NCBI RefSeq assembly: GCF_007860185.1 | Contig: NZ_SJPY01000005.1 | Location: 310,001-374,000 of the forward strand | DNA from: Novipirellula aureliae | GTDB taxonomy: Bacteria > Planctomycetota > Planctomycetia > Pirellulales > Pirellulaceae | DNA length: 64,000 nucleotides | Direction of reading: 5' to 3' | Part shown: positions 8,676-17,614 of the stretch, one piece after another | How positions within the stretch are numbered: the stretch's first letter is position 1 | Layout: each line of letters starts with the position of its first letter | Made by a program: the position numbers and the translations under genes | The notes under the pieces: model-generated | Databases searched by the model: none | Told to the model about the DNA's origin: nothing | Seen by the model: the letters and a program-made list of their open reading frames with translations, nothing else

Positions 8676-9635
8676 ATGAAAACGAAACAACTTGGAAAGA
8701 CCGATTTGCAAATCTCGCCCATCGTGTTCGGCGGCAGTGTCTTTGGCTGGACACTTGATGAACGAGCGTCCCTCGCAATGCTGGATGACTTGATCGATCG
8801 CGGCTTCACGACAATCGATACAGCGGATTGGTATTCACGTTGGGCAGAGGGGAACCAAGGAGGTGAATCGGAAACCATTATTGGCAAGTGGATGACCGAA
8901 AGAAGAAACCGAGATAAGGTGACGTTGATCACCAAAGTGGGTCACGACATGGGACAAGGTCACCACGATTTGTCGGCGGATTATCTCGCTCGCTCATGCG
9001 AGGATTCGCTGCGCCGACTCCAGACGGATCGCATTGATCTGTATTTTTCGCATTTCGATGACGAGCGAACCGAGCCAGAGGAAACGCTTCGTGCCCATGA
9101 TAAACTCGTCAAAGAGGGCAAGGTGCGATACATCGGAGCATCGAACGTATCAGCGGAGCGTATCGAAGAATCGCTGAGAATCAGTCAAGCAAACGGATTG
9201 GCTTCTTATCAAGTAGTACAGCCCGAGTACAACTTGATCGCACGTGAACCGTTCGAGTCGTCCTACGCACCGTTAATTCGGAAACATCATTTCGGTGCGA
9301 TCACCTACTTCGCATTAGCCAGCGGATTTTTAACGGGCAAGTATCACAGCGAGTCGGACATCAACAAGAGCCGTCGCGGTGGCGGAATGAAACGATATCT
9401 CTGCGATGATGCGAGGATGAAGACGCTACGCTCACTCGAGCACGTCGCGGCCGATCATCAGATGCAACCAGCCGCTATCGCGCTAGCTTGGGTGATGGCA
9501 AATTCCGATGTGACCGCACCAATAGCCAGTGCCACCAAATCCAAACATCTCGACGCTTTTGAACAAGCGGTCTCGCTTGACCTGTCTGAGAACGATTGTC
9601 ACGAACTCGTCGATGCAGCAGCCGTTCGGGAATAA
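8676..9635 (+). CDS. Aldo/keto reductase
   Basis: The 319-residue protein is a typical (beta/alpha)8 aldo/keto reductase that reduces carbonyls with NAD(P)H in the cytoplasm. It shows the N-terminal KTDLQISPIVFGGSVFGW, the catalytic Asp-Tyr region TIDTADWYSRW, the catalytic Lys in LITKVGHDMG, the DRIDLYFSHFDD segment (His of the tetrad), and the cofactor segment ending in SATKSKHLDAF. The start at 8676 is chosen because AAGGAA lies 5 bp upstream and homology begins there; the frame is open further upstream only through repeat A. It is transcribed alone, divergent from aceE. The substrate cannot be told. Confidence 0.92.
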   Translation: MKTKQLGKTDLQISPIVFGGSVFGWTLDERASLAMLDDLIDRGFTTIDTADWYSRWAEGNQGGESETIIGKWMTERRNRDKVTLITKVGHDMGQGHHDLSADYLARSCEDSLRRLQTDRIDLYFSHFDDERTEPEETLRAHDKLVKEGKVRYIGASNVSAERIEESLRISQANGLASYQVVQPEYNLIAREPFESSYAPLIRKHHFGAITYFALASGFLTGKYHSESDINKSRRGGGMKRYLCDDARMKTLRSLEHVAADHQMQPAAIALAWVMANSDVTAPIASATKSKHLDAFEQAVSLDLSENDCHELVDAAAVRE

Positions 9636-9939
9636 TCCTCGTGATGTGACACTCCTCGGTAACGCAGATAAACGTCGAATGCATGGTGAAAAATGGAACC
9701 AATCTGCTATACGTATTTCGCGATTGGCTCTTTGTTACCACACATTTTTCACCATCTTTTAACTAGCGATTGCGTCGTGTGCATCACCCGCATAACTCGG
9801 TCGCCTGTCGGCTTGGCGTTAAACGAATCATGCCAAGCACTAAAACAATTTGCATTTTGCAGTCGTTATTTTAACTTTTTCAATCATACGCTGATACTCG
9901 CGTATGGACTCAATCTGGGCCTAGAAGCTCCAGCCACGA
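9636..9939. other. Intergenic stretch with degenerate repeat copies
   Basis: No gene seen. It holds a partial family B copy (9799-9831, with GGCTTGGCGTTAAACGAATC) and a degraded family A arm (9916-9938, GGGCCTAGAAGCTCCAGCC), plus AT-rich sequence with two TTTTTCACCATC-like motifs. Confidence 0.5.
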
Positions 9940-10263
9940 CTACAGCGAAAACGTGACTAATAATGACGAATCCTCGACGAAACGCACACTGTGTGGCTCT
10001 TTGGCGGGTAGATAAAATAGGTCACCCTGCGTGACGTCGATCGATTTACCGCCCACATCAAACGTCACGCGTCCTTCAAGACACTGGATCGTGACATCGC
10101 CCTTCGCTTTGTGTTCCGCAATTTCTTTAGCGGCTGGCATTACTAAACGAAGCACTTCGAGATGCTCGGTCTTCACGAGCGTTGTCGTCTTCGTTTGAGC
10201 TAACGCATCCGCGAGAGGACGGACATCAACAATCTCGCCAGCCTGGGCATGATGAATCGCCAT
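9940..10263 (-). CDS. Small cupin-domain protein
   Basis: The 107-residue protein is a single cupin beta barrel. Motif 1 is degenerate (HKAKGDVTIQCLEGRVTFDVGG), with no classical HxH. Motif 2 reads GDLFYLPAKEPHSVRFVEDS, retaining one His. Such small cupins bind a metal or act as sensors or small-molecule isomerases; the missing His pair makes enzyme activity uncertain. It is cytoplasmic. Its start faces sdhB across repeat A copy 6, so the two are divergent. Confidence 0.85.
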   Translation of the reverse strand: MAIHHAQAGEIVDVRPLADALAQTKTTTLVKTEHLEVLRLVMPAAKEIAEHKAKGDVTIQCLEGRVTFDVGGKSIDVTQGDLFYLPAKEPHSVRFVEDSSLLVTFSL

Positions 10264-10294
10264 TTCGTTTACCTATTTGAGAGGGTGATTTTTG

Positions 10295-10358
10295 GCGTGG
10301 CTGTGGCTTCCAGCCGCAGTCAATCCAACGACGAACTGCGGCTAGAAGCCACAGCCAC
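10295..10358. repeat. Palindromic repeat family A, copy 6
   Basis: The arms TGGCTGTGGCTTCCAGCCGC and GCGGCTAGAAGCCACAGCCA surround a 20 bp loop in the divergent gap between the cupin gene (32 bp away) and sdhB (about 100 bp away). Confidence 0.88.
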
Positions 10359-10459
10359 TTGCCTTTCCATTGATACATGCCTATTCTACATGTAGGCGTG
10401 CAGAACCGGACGGCGGGCTTTGTTGTTTTCGCTTGAGATTCAATCTTCAGGACTTCTCG

Positions 10460-11320
10460 ATGAACAAATCAACTTTGTCAACTGTGTCACGTCCCACTGC
10501 TTTCGAAGTGCAGATTTTGCGTCAGGATCATCCCAGTCGTCCGAGTTATTGGCACACCTTTCGGCTGGACTATGAACCAGGACTCAACGTGACGACGGTC
10601 CTACAACGAATCGCGATGAATCCGACGACTGCTGAAGGAGAACGGACGACACCGCTTGCCTACGACGTTGGCTGTCTTGAAGAGGTTTGCGGTTCTTGCA
10701 CGATGTTGATTGACGGTTGTGTCCGGCAAGCGTGCTCGGCACTTGTCGATTCGTTGTTGGATGATCGGCATGACGCGATCGAACTTCGTCCGATGAGCAA
10801 ATTCTCGGTCGTCCGCGATCTGTTTGTGGATCGACATCGATTGTTCCGAGCACTATAGAAATTGGAGTGTTGGATTCCGGTGGACACCTACGGAGACCTG
10901 GGACGCGGTCCGTTGCAAGCACCGAAGGAGCAACAGAAAGGCTATCCGCTTAGCCAGTGTATGAGTTGCGGTTGTTGTCTAGAAGCATGTCCACAATACA
11001 TCAAGGTAACGGTTGATCGCAGCGAGAATGAAACCGACGAAGAATACCAAACACATCGTGACAACGTGTTGGACCGGAGCTTCATTGGAGCGGCGGCTAT
11101 GAGCCAAGTCGTGCTGATGAATTCGCACCCAACCGGAAAGATGACGGAAGAGGAACGCATTGAAAAACGGATTGCACCGGGTGGAATTCAGAACTGTGGT
11201 AAAGCAGGCAATTGCCAAGCAGTTTGCCCCAAGGAGATTCCCTTGATGCATTCCTGGGGCCGTGCCGGTCGCGCCGCGACGATCCATGTGATCAAAAAGT
11301 TCTTCGAAGGAACATCATAA
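10460..11320 (+). pseudogene. sdhB: Succinate dehydrogenase iron-sulfur subunit, interrupted by an in-frame TAG
   Basis: The frame encodes SdhB, which carries electrons from succinate oxidation through three iron-sulfur clusters. The first part (10460-10858) holds the [2Fe-2S] ligands in DVGCLEEVCGSCTMLIDG and the third Cys in RQACSALVD. An amber codon at 10856-10858 interrupts FRAL-stop-KLECWIPVD, where the family has an unbroken linker. In the same frame the second part carries SQCMSCGCCLEACPQY and CGKAGNCQAVCPKEIPL, the [4Fe-4S] and [3Fe-4S] ligands. Everything else looks functional, so this is a recent nonsense mutation, a sequencing error, or a gene split into two pieces (a TTG at 10862 could restart). 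No sdhA or sdhC is adjacent. Confidence 0.85.
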
Positions 11321-11322
11321 CG

Positions 11323-11474
11323 TGACTGTGGCTTCCAGCAGCCCGACACCAGATCGAGAGTTACTTTGTTTAACGATTAGCCGACAGGCGTCGGCGTGGC
11401 GGAAAACGCGGTCGTCTATCGGCTTGGCGTTAAACGAGTTATTTCACTCTGCGGCTAGAAGCCGCAGTCACGAC
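11323..11474. repeat. Family A repeat interrupted by a family B repeat (nested)
   Basis: The left arm of family A (GACTGTGGCTTCCAGCAGCC) at 11325 and its right arm (CTGCGGCTAGAAGCCGCAG) at about 11450 are separated by a reverse-orientation family B copy. That copy runs from ACTTTGTTTAACGATTAGCC (about 11362) to GGCTTGGCGTTAAACGAGTT (about 11440). This indicates that family B inserted into an existing family A element. The composite ends about 28 bp before the gene at 11501. Confidence 0.85.
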
Positions 11475-11500
11475 CACCTATAACACAAAGGAAATTTCTA

Positions 11501-11848
11501 ATGTCTGAATCACTGTATCCGCAATCCACTGCAAAGCATGGCCAGGAGCGACAACGCCTCACACCCGACGCGGCCGAAGCCTTCAAAGCGTTTAGTCGTG
11601 CTGTCTTTGCCGAAGGAGCGTTATCTGAAAAGACGAAACAGTTGATCGCCGTCGCGGTCGCGCATGTGACTCAGTGTCCCTACTGCATCAAGGGACACGC
11701 CGACGGAGCACTCAAGAAAGGAGCGACCGCCGAAGAGATCATGGAAGCGATCTGGGTAGCTGCTGAAATGCGAGCCGGTGCTGCCTATGCACACTCGGCC
11801 ATCACACTTGAGACATTGTCGAAGCATCAAGAAACGAATAATGGATAG
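11501..11848 (+). CDS. Carboxymuconolactone decarboxylase / AhpD-like protein
   Basis: The 115-residue protein fits the AhpD-like CMD family. The core VAVAHVTQCPYCIKGHADGALKKGA holds the CxxC motif and the downstream His that act in peroxide reduction by AhpD-type enzymes. The segment AEEIMEAIWVAAEMRAGAAYAHS completes the helical fold. It is cytoplasmic and probably forms an oligomer. The ribosome site AAAGGA is at 11487-11492. The ccoS gene begins 9 bp after its stop, so the two are probably co-transcribed; a thiol-peroxidase role near an oxidase cluster makes sense but is inference. Confidence 0.9.
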   Translation: MSESLYPQSTAKHGQERQRLTPDAAEAFKAFSRAVFAEGALSEKTKQLIAVAVAHVTQCPYCIKGHADGALKKGATAEEIMEAIWVAAEMRAGAAYAHSAITLETLSKHQETNNG

Positions 11849-11857
11849 GGGAGAAGC

Positions 11858-12118
11858 GTGTCTCTCATCTTTGCGATTTGGATTTTCATGAGTGCGTTAG
11901 GGATTAGCTCATTCGTTGCTTTGGTTTGGGCCATCCAAACGGGCAAGTTCAGCAACATTGAGGGGGACGTCATGTCGATTTTCGATGCGGACGAGCCGAT
12001 TGGAAGGGTACGGATGCATTTCCATGCAATAATCGCGACGAATAAGCATGGTCGCCTACGGCTTGCTGCTAAACAAGTGATGCCGAGAAAAGACAAAAGG
12101 GCAGAATTCAATGTGTGA
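11858..12118 (+). CDS. ccoS: cbb3-type oxidase maturation protein CcoS
   Basis: A GTG start 9 bp after the AhpD-like gene. The first 50 residues match CcoS: one membrane segment (SLIFAIWIFMSALGISSFVALVWAI) followed by TGKFSNIEGDVMSIFDADEP, equivalent to the family's short cytoplasmic tail. CcoS is needed to insert haem and copper into cbb3 oxidase. At 86 residues it is longer than usual (about 45-65); the last 30 residues are not conserved and contain a stretch (GRLRLAAKQVMPRK) that may reflect loss of the original stop. Its stop overlaps the ATG of the ccoN remnant. Confidence 0.75.
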   Translation: MSLIFAIWIFMSALGISSFVALVWAIQTGKFSNIEGDVMSIFDADEPIGRVRMHFHAIIATNKHGRLRLAAKQVMPRKDKRAEFNV

Positions 12119-13067
12119 AACAGCATCCGCGATCGTACCAAAGCATGATAAAGTCGAGGCTGAGGATTTCGACGTGCCGCCGAGTGAGCGTTGGCTGATC
12201 GATCAGTCCTGCTGACAGGTTGTCTTGCTCTGGTATGGCAGCGCGGTTTTTCGGCTGTTGTTGGGATCGTTATTGGCATTAATCGCTTCGATCAAACTCC
12301 ATACTCCTGGATTTCTTTCCGATTCCGCTTGGTTGACCTTCGGACGAATTCGCCCTGCGCATCTCAATACGATGATCTATGGCTGGGCATCCATGAGCGG
12401 GATTGGCACCATGCTGTGGTTGTTCGCACGGCTTTGTAAAACGAAGCTTGCCTGGCGTGAAGGCCTCTTCCTGATGGCTCTCTATTGGAATTTGCTCGTC
12501 GCACTGGGCACATTCGAGATACTGCGGGGAAACAGCACCAACGTGGAATGGATGGAATTTCCCGCCTGGGCGGCTGGCCCCATTGCGTTGGCATTCCTGG
12601 TCATCTTCGTTGCTGCATGGAAAATGTTGGCAGCACGAAAGACCAAGCATCTGGATATTTCGTTGTGGAATTTGTTCGGATCAACCATGTGGTTCCCGTT
12701 CCTGTATCTCGGTGCCACGATTCTGATTCAAACACCCGCTTCGACAGGCATCGCGAAGGTGGCAACCAATTGGTGGTTCGCGCACAATGTACTGGGACTG
12801 TGGTTGACCCCGATTGGTTTGGCTTCGGCATACTACTTTATCCCCAAAGTGATTGGCCGCCCGATTCATAGTTACCATTTTTCGATTCTTGGATTTTGGA
12901 CAGTAGCGATCTTATACAATTGGGCGGGTACTCACCACTTGATCGGTGGCCCGCTTCCGGTTTGGGTGGTGACGGTTGGCGTCGTTGGCAGTTTGATGAT
13001 GTTCATCCCCGTAATCGCGGATCGATCGACCCGTACGAACAAGAACATGGCACCGAGCCGGATGTAG
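12111..13067 (+). pseudogene. ccoN: cbb3 oxidase catalytic subunit I, nonsense-mutated and 3'-truncated
   Basis: From ATG 12111 the frame gives a normal N-terminus, then a TGA at codon 35 (12213-12215). In the same frame the membrane part of CcoN follows: ALIASIKLHTPGFLSDSAWL, RPAHLNTMIYGWASMSGIG (haem-ligand His region), NWWFAHNVLGLWLTPIGLAS (copper-site His), YYFIPKVIGRPIHSYHFS and NWAGTHHLIGGPLPVW (CuB His pair). The match ends at VVGSLMMFIPVI. The rest of CcoN and all of CcoO are missing; the reading frame then runs into the cytochrome c relic. The enzyme, which reduces oxygen at low tension, cannot be made here. Confidence 0.85.
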
Positions 13068-13651
13068 AAGAGATGCATGCGGTGGTGTACCGCGAAAAGA
13101 CGGAGCCGCGAGAAGGCTCTCAGCCGATCCCCATCTGGCTCATACTCGCATCGTTTTCGCTACTGATGTGGGGTGGTTGGTATCTCGGTCGATTCAGTGC
13201 CGACTTTGCCGTCGACCGATACGAAGGCCCCAATGCGTATGCGTCATCCTCCGCGCTAACAACAGAAAAACGCATCACACAAATTGATCCGGTATTGATG
13301 GGCAAGCGTGTGTACACCAATTGCGCCGCGTGTCATTAAGCCAATGGACAAGGTGTTGCGAATCAGTTCCCTCCGTTGGCGGGCAGCGACATCGTGAGTG
13401 GTCGTGAAGAGGTTCTGGCGAAAATCGTGTTGCATGGATTGACGGGACCGATCGATGTGTCTGGGCAGCGGTACAATGGGGCGATGCCTCCGTGGTCTCT
13501 TCTGGACAATGATTCGCTGGCCGCAGTGCTGACGTATATCCGATCGAGTTGGGGAAACGAATCTTCGGGTGTGAGTCCAGAATTAGTCAAATCAGTTAGG
13601 GAATCAAACTCGCATCGGAGAAGCCCTTGGACCCTATCTGAATTAGAGTAA
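13028..13651 (+). pseudogene. Membrane-anchored cytochrome c subunit of the oxidase, with in-frame TAA
   Basis: The frame begins without a start codon of its own, inside the end of the ccoN relic (DPYEQEHGTEPDVEEMHAVV). It has one membrane anchor (IPIWLILASFSLLMWGGWYL) and the haem-c motif CAACH at about 13322-13336. The next codon is TAA (13337-13339), where CAA for Gln would be expected. The same frame continues with ANGQGVANQFPPLAGSD and NGAMPPWSLLDNDSLAAVLT, the axial-Met region of a class I cytochrome c. A deletion joining ccoN to this gene plus one nonsense change explain the structure. Confidence 0.8.
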
Positions 13652-13663
13652 AGGAAAGACATC

Positions 13664-14142
13664 AATGAGCAGCCTAATCAAAATCGCAACCACGTCATCA
13701 GTCCCATTCGGCAGTGGAATCTTGGTAGACGCTGACGGACCAAGTCGGTAGCGTTGAGCAAGCAATCCAAGCCGAAGACGCCGGAGCTGATGCGATCATT
13801 GCACAAGGCGCCGAAGCGGGCGGCCATATTCACGACTCGGTTACGTCGCTAGTCCTCTTGCCTCAAGTGGCCAGGGCCGTTTCGATTCCCGTTGTCGGAT
13901 CAGGCGGCTTTGCCAGCGGAGTAAGTTTGGTGGCAGCAATGGCACTGGACGCACAAGGCATCCACTGCGGAACGGCCTTCGTCGCTATGCAAGAATCATT
14001 TGCGCACGAGATACACAAACAGAAAATCGTCCAAGCACAACCTACCGACACCATTCACACCGATGCGTTCGCAATCAACTGGCCTCCGCACTCACCCGTA
14101 CGAGTGATCAAGACGGGAGTAAAATGGTGCTATGAAACCTAG
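13664..14142 (+). pseudogene. Nitronate monooxygenase (2-nitropropane dioxygenase) fragment
   Basis: An ATG at 13664 opens a short frame (MSSLIKIATTSSVPFGSG) that ends in TAG near 13750. In another frame the FMN-binding half of a nitronate monooxygenase follows: QVGSVEQAIQAEDAGADAII, AQGAEAGGHIHD with the family His, and VVGSGGFASGVSLVAAMALD then GIHCGTAFVAMQE (phosphate-binding part). The N-terminal substrate half is missing and the end is short. These enzymes oxidise nitroalkanes. It is a relic of an internal deletion. Confidence 0.8.
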
Positions 14143-14920
14143 AAATCGATCCCAACAGAATGTTCTTCCTAACCGCGGTGAGCCGATCCCTGCGGAGTTC
14201 TTTCGTGCGATTGCCGAAGGCACGGTGGACTGGGAAAGTTGGCATTCAAGCAACGGCGAAGTGTTATGGGGCAACGAGGCGGTTCGGCGGTTTACCGGGT
14301 ATTCACCAAACGAGTGCCTGAGGATGGCGGACTATCCGCTGCCGTTGATCGTGCCAGAGGATCGCGATCGCATGGCCGAGCACCTGCGTGACGCGGCGGT
14401 TGGCGGTACGGAAAACAATATTGAGTTCCGTGTCTTGCACCGTGACGGCAGCAGACCGTGGGTGGCGGTTTCATGGCAACCGATGCGTGATGACGGTGGG
14501 CTAGGAAATAATGGCGGCCTAGGTGATGGCATCGCATTTCGCGATGCAGGGGGCCTGCTATTGGGGTTTCGAGTTAGCATGCGTGATATAACCGAGAAGC
14601 GTCGACTTCGCGAACAACTTCGATTGCACAACGAACATCTGGAACAACTTGTCCAAGAACGCGCCGCTCGCGTCGCTGAATTGGAAAAGCATCGCGCCAA
14701 AATGGAGCAACTCGCGGCGCTCAGTGAATTGGCCGCTGGCGTAGCTCACTAGATTAACAACCCACTGGCTGGTATCCGCAACGCTCTACTGCTCATTAAG
14801 CGGCATCTACCCAGCGACATCAAACACTTTGATAAGTTTGAATTGATTGATCGAGAGATCAACCGCATCAGTGGCATCACGCATCAGATGTATCAACTCT
14901 ACCGCCCGAGCCAGCAGACC
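14132..14920 (+). pseudogene. PAS-domain sensor histidine kinase, stop codon in the H-box
   Basis: The ATG at 14132 opens a frame with a PAS domain (about residues 20-150: [20 protein letters not shown] and [13 protein letters not shown]), a PAC-like [13 protein letters not shown], and a coiled coil leading to ELAAGVAH. The next codon is TAG (14750-14752), where the H-box HEINNP requires Glu; the same frame continues INNPLAGIRNALLLIK and ISGITHQMYQLYRPSQQ. The gene then breaks off at about 14920 and is joined to the aceE relic, so the ATPase domain is lost. Short duplicated segments ([12 protein letters not shown]) disturb the PAS loop. Confidence 0.85.
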
Positions 14921-14939
14921 GCAACTCGGTTTTCGATAC

Positions 14940-16019
14940 GCAGCCAAGACAATCAAAGGCTACGGTCTCGGTGCAGCCAGCGAGGCAAGCAACGTTTCAC
15001 ACCAGCAACAAGAACTTAGTGCCGAACAGTTATGTGTATTCGGCAAACGGTTTGATATTCCGCTCAGCGATGACCAAATTGAACAAATGGCGTTCTGCCG
15101 TCCCGATGAAACGAGCGACGAGATTGCGTATTTGAAGTCTCACAGAAAAGAGTTGGGCGGTTTCCTTCCGGCCCGAAACACGAACTCGTCCCGATTGAGG
15201 ATCCCCGGCTTGGATGGTTTCAGCAGCCTGCTGCAAGGTACGAAAGATCGCCAAGCTGCGATGACAATGATGATCGGACGGATTTTGGCTCGGATTTTGG
15301 CTCAACGGATTTTGGCTCAGTTGTTGGAGGACAAAAACATCGGCCAATACAATGTGCCGATCACCCCCGATGAAGCACGCACGTTTGGGCACTATCGTGA
15401 AGCCAAAGACGGGCAGGTATTGCAAGAGGGAATTACAGAAGCCGGTGCGATGTCAAGTTTCATCGCAGCAGGGACAAGTTATGCGCACCTGCAAACACCA
15501 CTGATCCCGTTCTATCTGTATTATTCGATGTTTGGGTTCCAGCGGATTGGTGATTTTATCTGGGCCGCAGCCGATTCTCGCGTTAAAGGTTTTTTGATTC
15601 GCGCGACGTCAGGTCGCACGACGCTGGAAGGCGAAGGGTTTCAGCACTGCGATGGCCATGGCCCGCTGGTGGCGACCACGATCCCGACGCTTCCATCCTA
15701 CGATCCAGCGTATGGGTATGAGTTAGCTGTTATTATTCAAGACGGATTGCGACGGATGCATGTCGAAAACGAGGACATCTTTTACTACATCACCGGATAC
15801 AACGAGGTTTATTCGATGCCGGAGATGCCCGAAGGAGCGGAGGCCGGATTTCTGATGGGTATGTATTGACTTCGAAGCGTCACGCCGGAACAAACACGCT
15901 GTTCGGCGCGGCCGCAATTGTTCGGCAGCGGGTCACTGTTGCCCGAGGCACTTCGGGCGTAGGGTATTCTCGCTCAGCATTACGGGATCGGCAGCGATGT
16001 GTGGAGCGTGACCAGCTAA
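14940..16019 (+). pseudogene. aceE: Second aceE copy: 5'-truncated, internally deleted, with three nonsense codons
   Basis: The frame from AKTIKGYGLGAASEASNVSH to GFLMGMY (15869) closely follows residues about 395-745 of the intact AceE at 5832-8519. It lacks the first 390 residues. An internal deletion joins DEARTFG to HYREAKDG, skipping about 30 residues. A local tandem expansion gives RILARILAQRILAQLL (15284-15321). The frame stops at TGA 15867-15869, yet homology continues (PQLFGSGSLLPEALRA, then ILAQHYGIGSDVWSVTS) through TAG 15960-15962 to TAA 16017-16019. It is a dead paralogue, joined upstream to the kinase relic. Confidence 0.92.
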
Positions 16020-16465
16020 CCTGCGCAAGATAAGTGATAGAACAATCACGAGCAGCAGCGAACTACTCAATTGATAAATGGCTTTTCAACCAACATTGAT
16101 TGTTTCATGCGTATCCGTTTGTTCTCGCGGTGAATGGACTTGCTTTTGATCGAATCAAACGAAAAACGCTCCCTTAAAAACGATGCGTTCAGATGGGTGA
16201 AGCAAGCTAAATACTGGCCATACTGGATGGCAAAACAACTGGCATTCTCGCCATAATCTTCTTGTACGTGATATGCCGCGTTTTTACCGTCAATTAAGCA
16301 CGTGCCAACCCGTTTGCACTCACCGCATTGCGGTTGGAATTTAGCAAATGCTAAACGGATTCCATCATGTTATATGCCGCGAAAACGCTGTGAATTCAGC
16401 TTCCTGCGAGTTAAGATCGACGGATTAACTCGCATTCGGAGCAATTTCATTCGATGGAAGACGTT
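16020..16465. other. Gene-free stretch beside the recombinase
   Basis: No coding potential recognised on either strand and no clear repeat. It is AT-richer than its surroundings. If the recombinase at 16466 is a genuine integrase, an attachment site could lie here, but none is visible. Confidence 0.4.
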
Positions 16466-17614
16466 TTACGCGGCGGCACGCTTTGATTTGGTCTTTCCGA
16501 GAGCAGCCCAAAGTGGATCGTTGTAGTCATCAGCCCACTGAGCGTAGTGATCCCAACAAACCTTCGGCGTGTTACCCATCAATCCGGCAAGCACCTCGAT
16601 CGAAACCGGGTTCCCGGTGTAGTAACCCGATAACGTTCGCTTGGCAAAGGTATGCCGACACGTGTAGGTCACGCGATCAACCGGAAGTTTGAGCTTTTCT
16701 TTGATCAAACAGAAGTGCTGCACACCATTGCATCGCTTCCACTGTTTTCCATGCTTCGTCCGTAACAATGGGATGCCTGAACCCTTCGGCGCGGTCATCA
16801 TTAACCGCCGTGTGATCTCTTCCATTTCGTCACAAAGCATGATGCGACGATCCTTTCCCGTTTTCTTCGCTGCTTTATGCCCATGTCCGCCATCGGCAGT
16901 GCGTGCCTTCAGCATAAAGAACAACCCGTGAGGCGTCTCGACGACATGGTCAGCAGTCACGATAGCCATTTCGGAGTAGGGACGAGCACCGGTAAGAATA
17001 CAGCACTTGAGAAACAAGGCATGTGCCTCGTTTGTCGCGGAGTAGATCCTCTTTTCTTCATCCGGGCTAAATGAAGTCACTCGTGCCGTGGCGGCAGGCT
17101 TCTGATAGCTTGCGATCGGGTTGACATCGAGATCATCAAACTTACAGCAAAAGTTGAAAGCCGCCTTGATGCACGCGATCACATTCCTTTGAGTGTTATT
17201 GTTCCAGGTTTTGTGCTTCTGAAGCCAACTCCGAAGATGTTTCTTCTTCAGTTCCGGAACGGTCAACGCACCGCAGTAACCACAAAACTCGTTCAGCCAA
17301 GATTTGCTCAGCGTTGCCCACTCCGGTGACGCCGTGTTCGTCAGATCCGCCAAGTAGATTTCGCAAACCTGAGCGACGGTCCAGTCTTTGGACGAAGATG
17401 ACACCGCTGGCATCAATTCGTCGGTCAGTTTGATCCGAGCCAGTGACAATTGAGCCGCCTCCTTATTGTCCTTGCCGCCAATCCGTTCGCCATCCTCGTC
17501 GAAGAGGGCTTCTCTCTTCTTCGTTCCGGGTGGGGTGAAGTACCAGCAGTCCGTTTGTTTCCAGTGCCACGCAGACCCGTGCTGCTGGCGACGTGATTTT
17601 CGATTCCTTGCCAA
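16466..17614 (-). CDS. Tyrosine recombinase / phage-type integrase
   Basis: The 382-residue protein has the core-binding domain (about 78-175, with VAQVCEIYLADLTN) and the catalytic domain (about 190-370). The catalytic residues are visible: Arg in LTGARPYSEMAIV, Lys-rich TADGGHGHKAAKKTGKDRR, the HxxR-box TYTCRHTFAKR, a second His/Trp region in LAGLMGNTPKVCWDHY, and the nucleophile Tyr in DHYAQW. The N-terminal GSAWHWKQTDCWYFTPPGTK is typical of planctomycete integrases. It is intact and flanks the block of decayed respiratory genes, so it may have inserted or rearranged that block. No excisionase is adjacent. Confidence 0.93.
   Translation of the reverse strand: MARNRKSRRQQHGSAWHWKQTDCWYFTPPGTKKREALFDEDGERIGGKDNKEAAQLSLARIKLTDELMPAVSSSSKDWTVAQVCEIYLADLTNTASPEWATLSKSWLNEFCGYCGALTVPELKKKHLRSWLQKHKTWNNNTQRNVIACIKAAFNFCCKFDDLDVNPIASYQKPAATARVTSFSPDEEKRIYSATNEAHALFLKCCILTGARPYSEMAIVTADHVVETPHGLFFMLKARTADGGHGHKAAKKTGKDRRIMLCDEMEEITRRLMMTAPKGSGIPLLRTKHGKQWKRCNGVQHFCLIKEKLKLPVDRVTYTCRHTFAKRTLSGYYTGNPVSIEVLAGLMGNTPKVCWDHYAQWADDYNDPLWAALGKTKSKRAAA

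Noticed and set aside
10856-16019. Stop-codon recoding (read-through of TAG, TGA, TAA)
   Set aside because: All three stop codons occur at interrupted sites, the same codons end normal genes in the window, and deletions and frameshifts accompany them, so decay is simpler.
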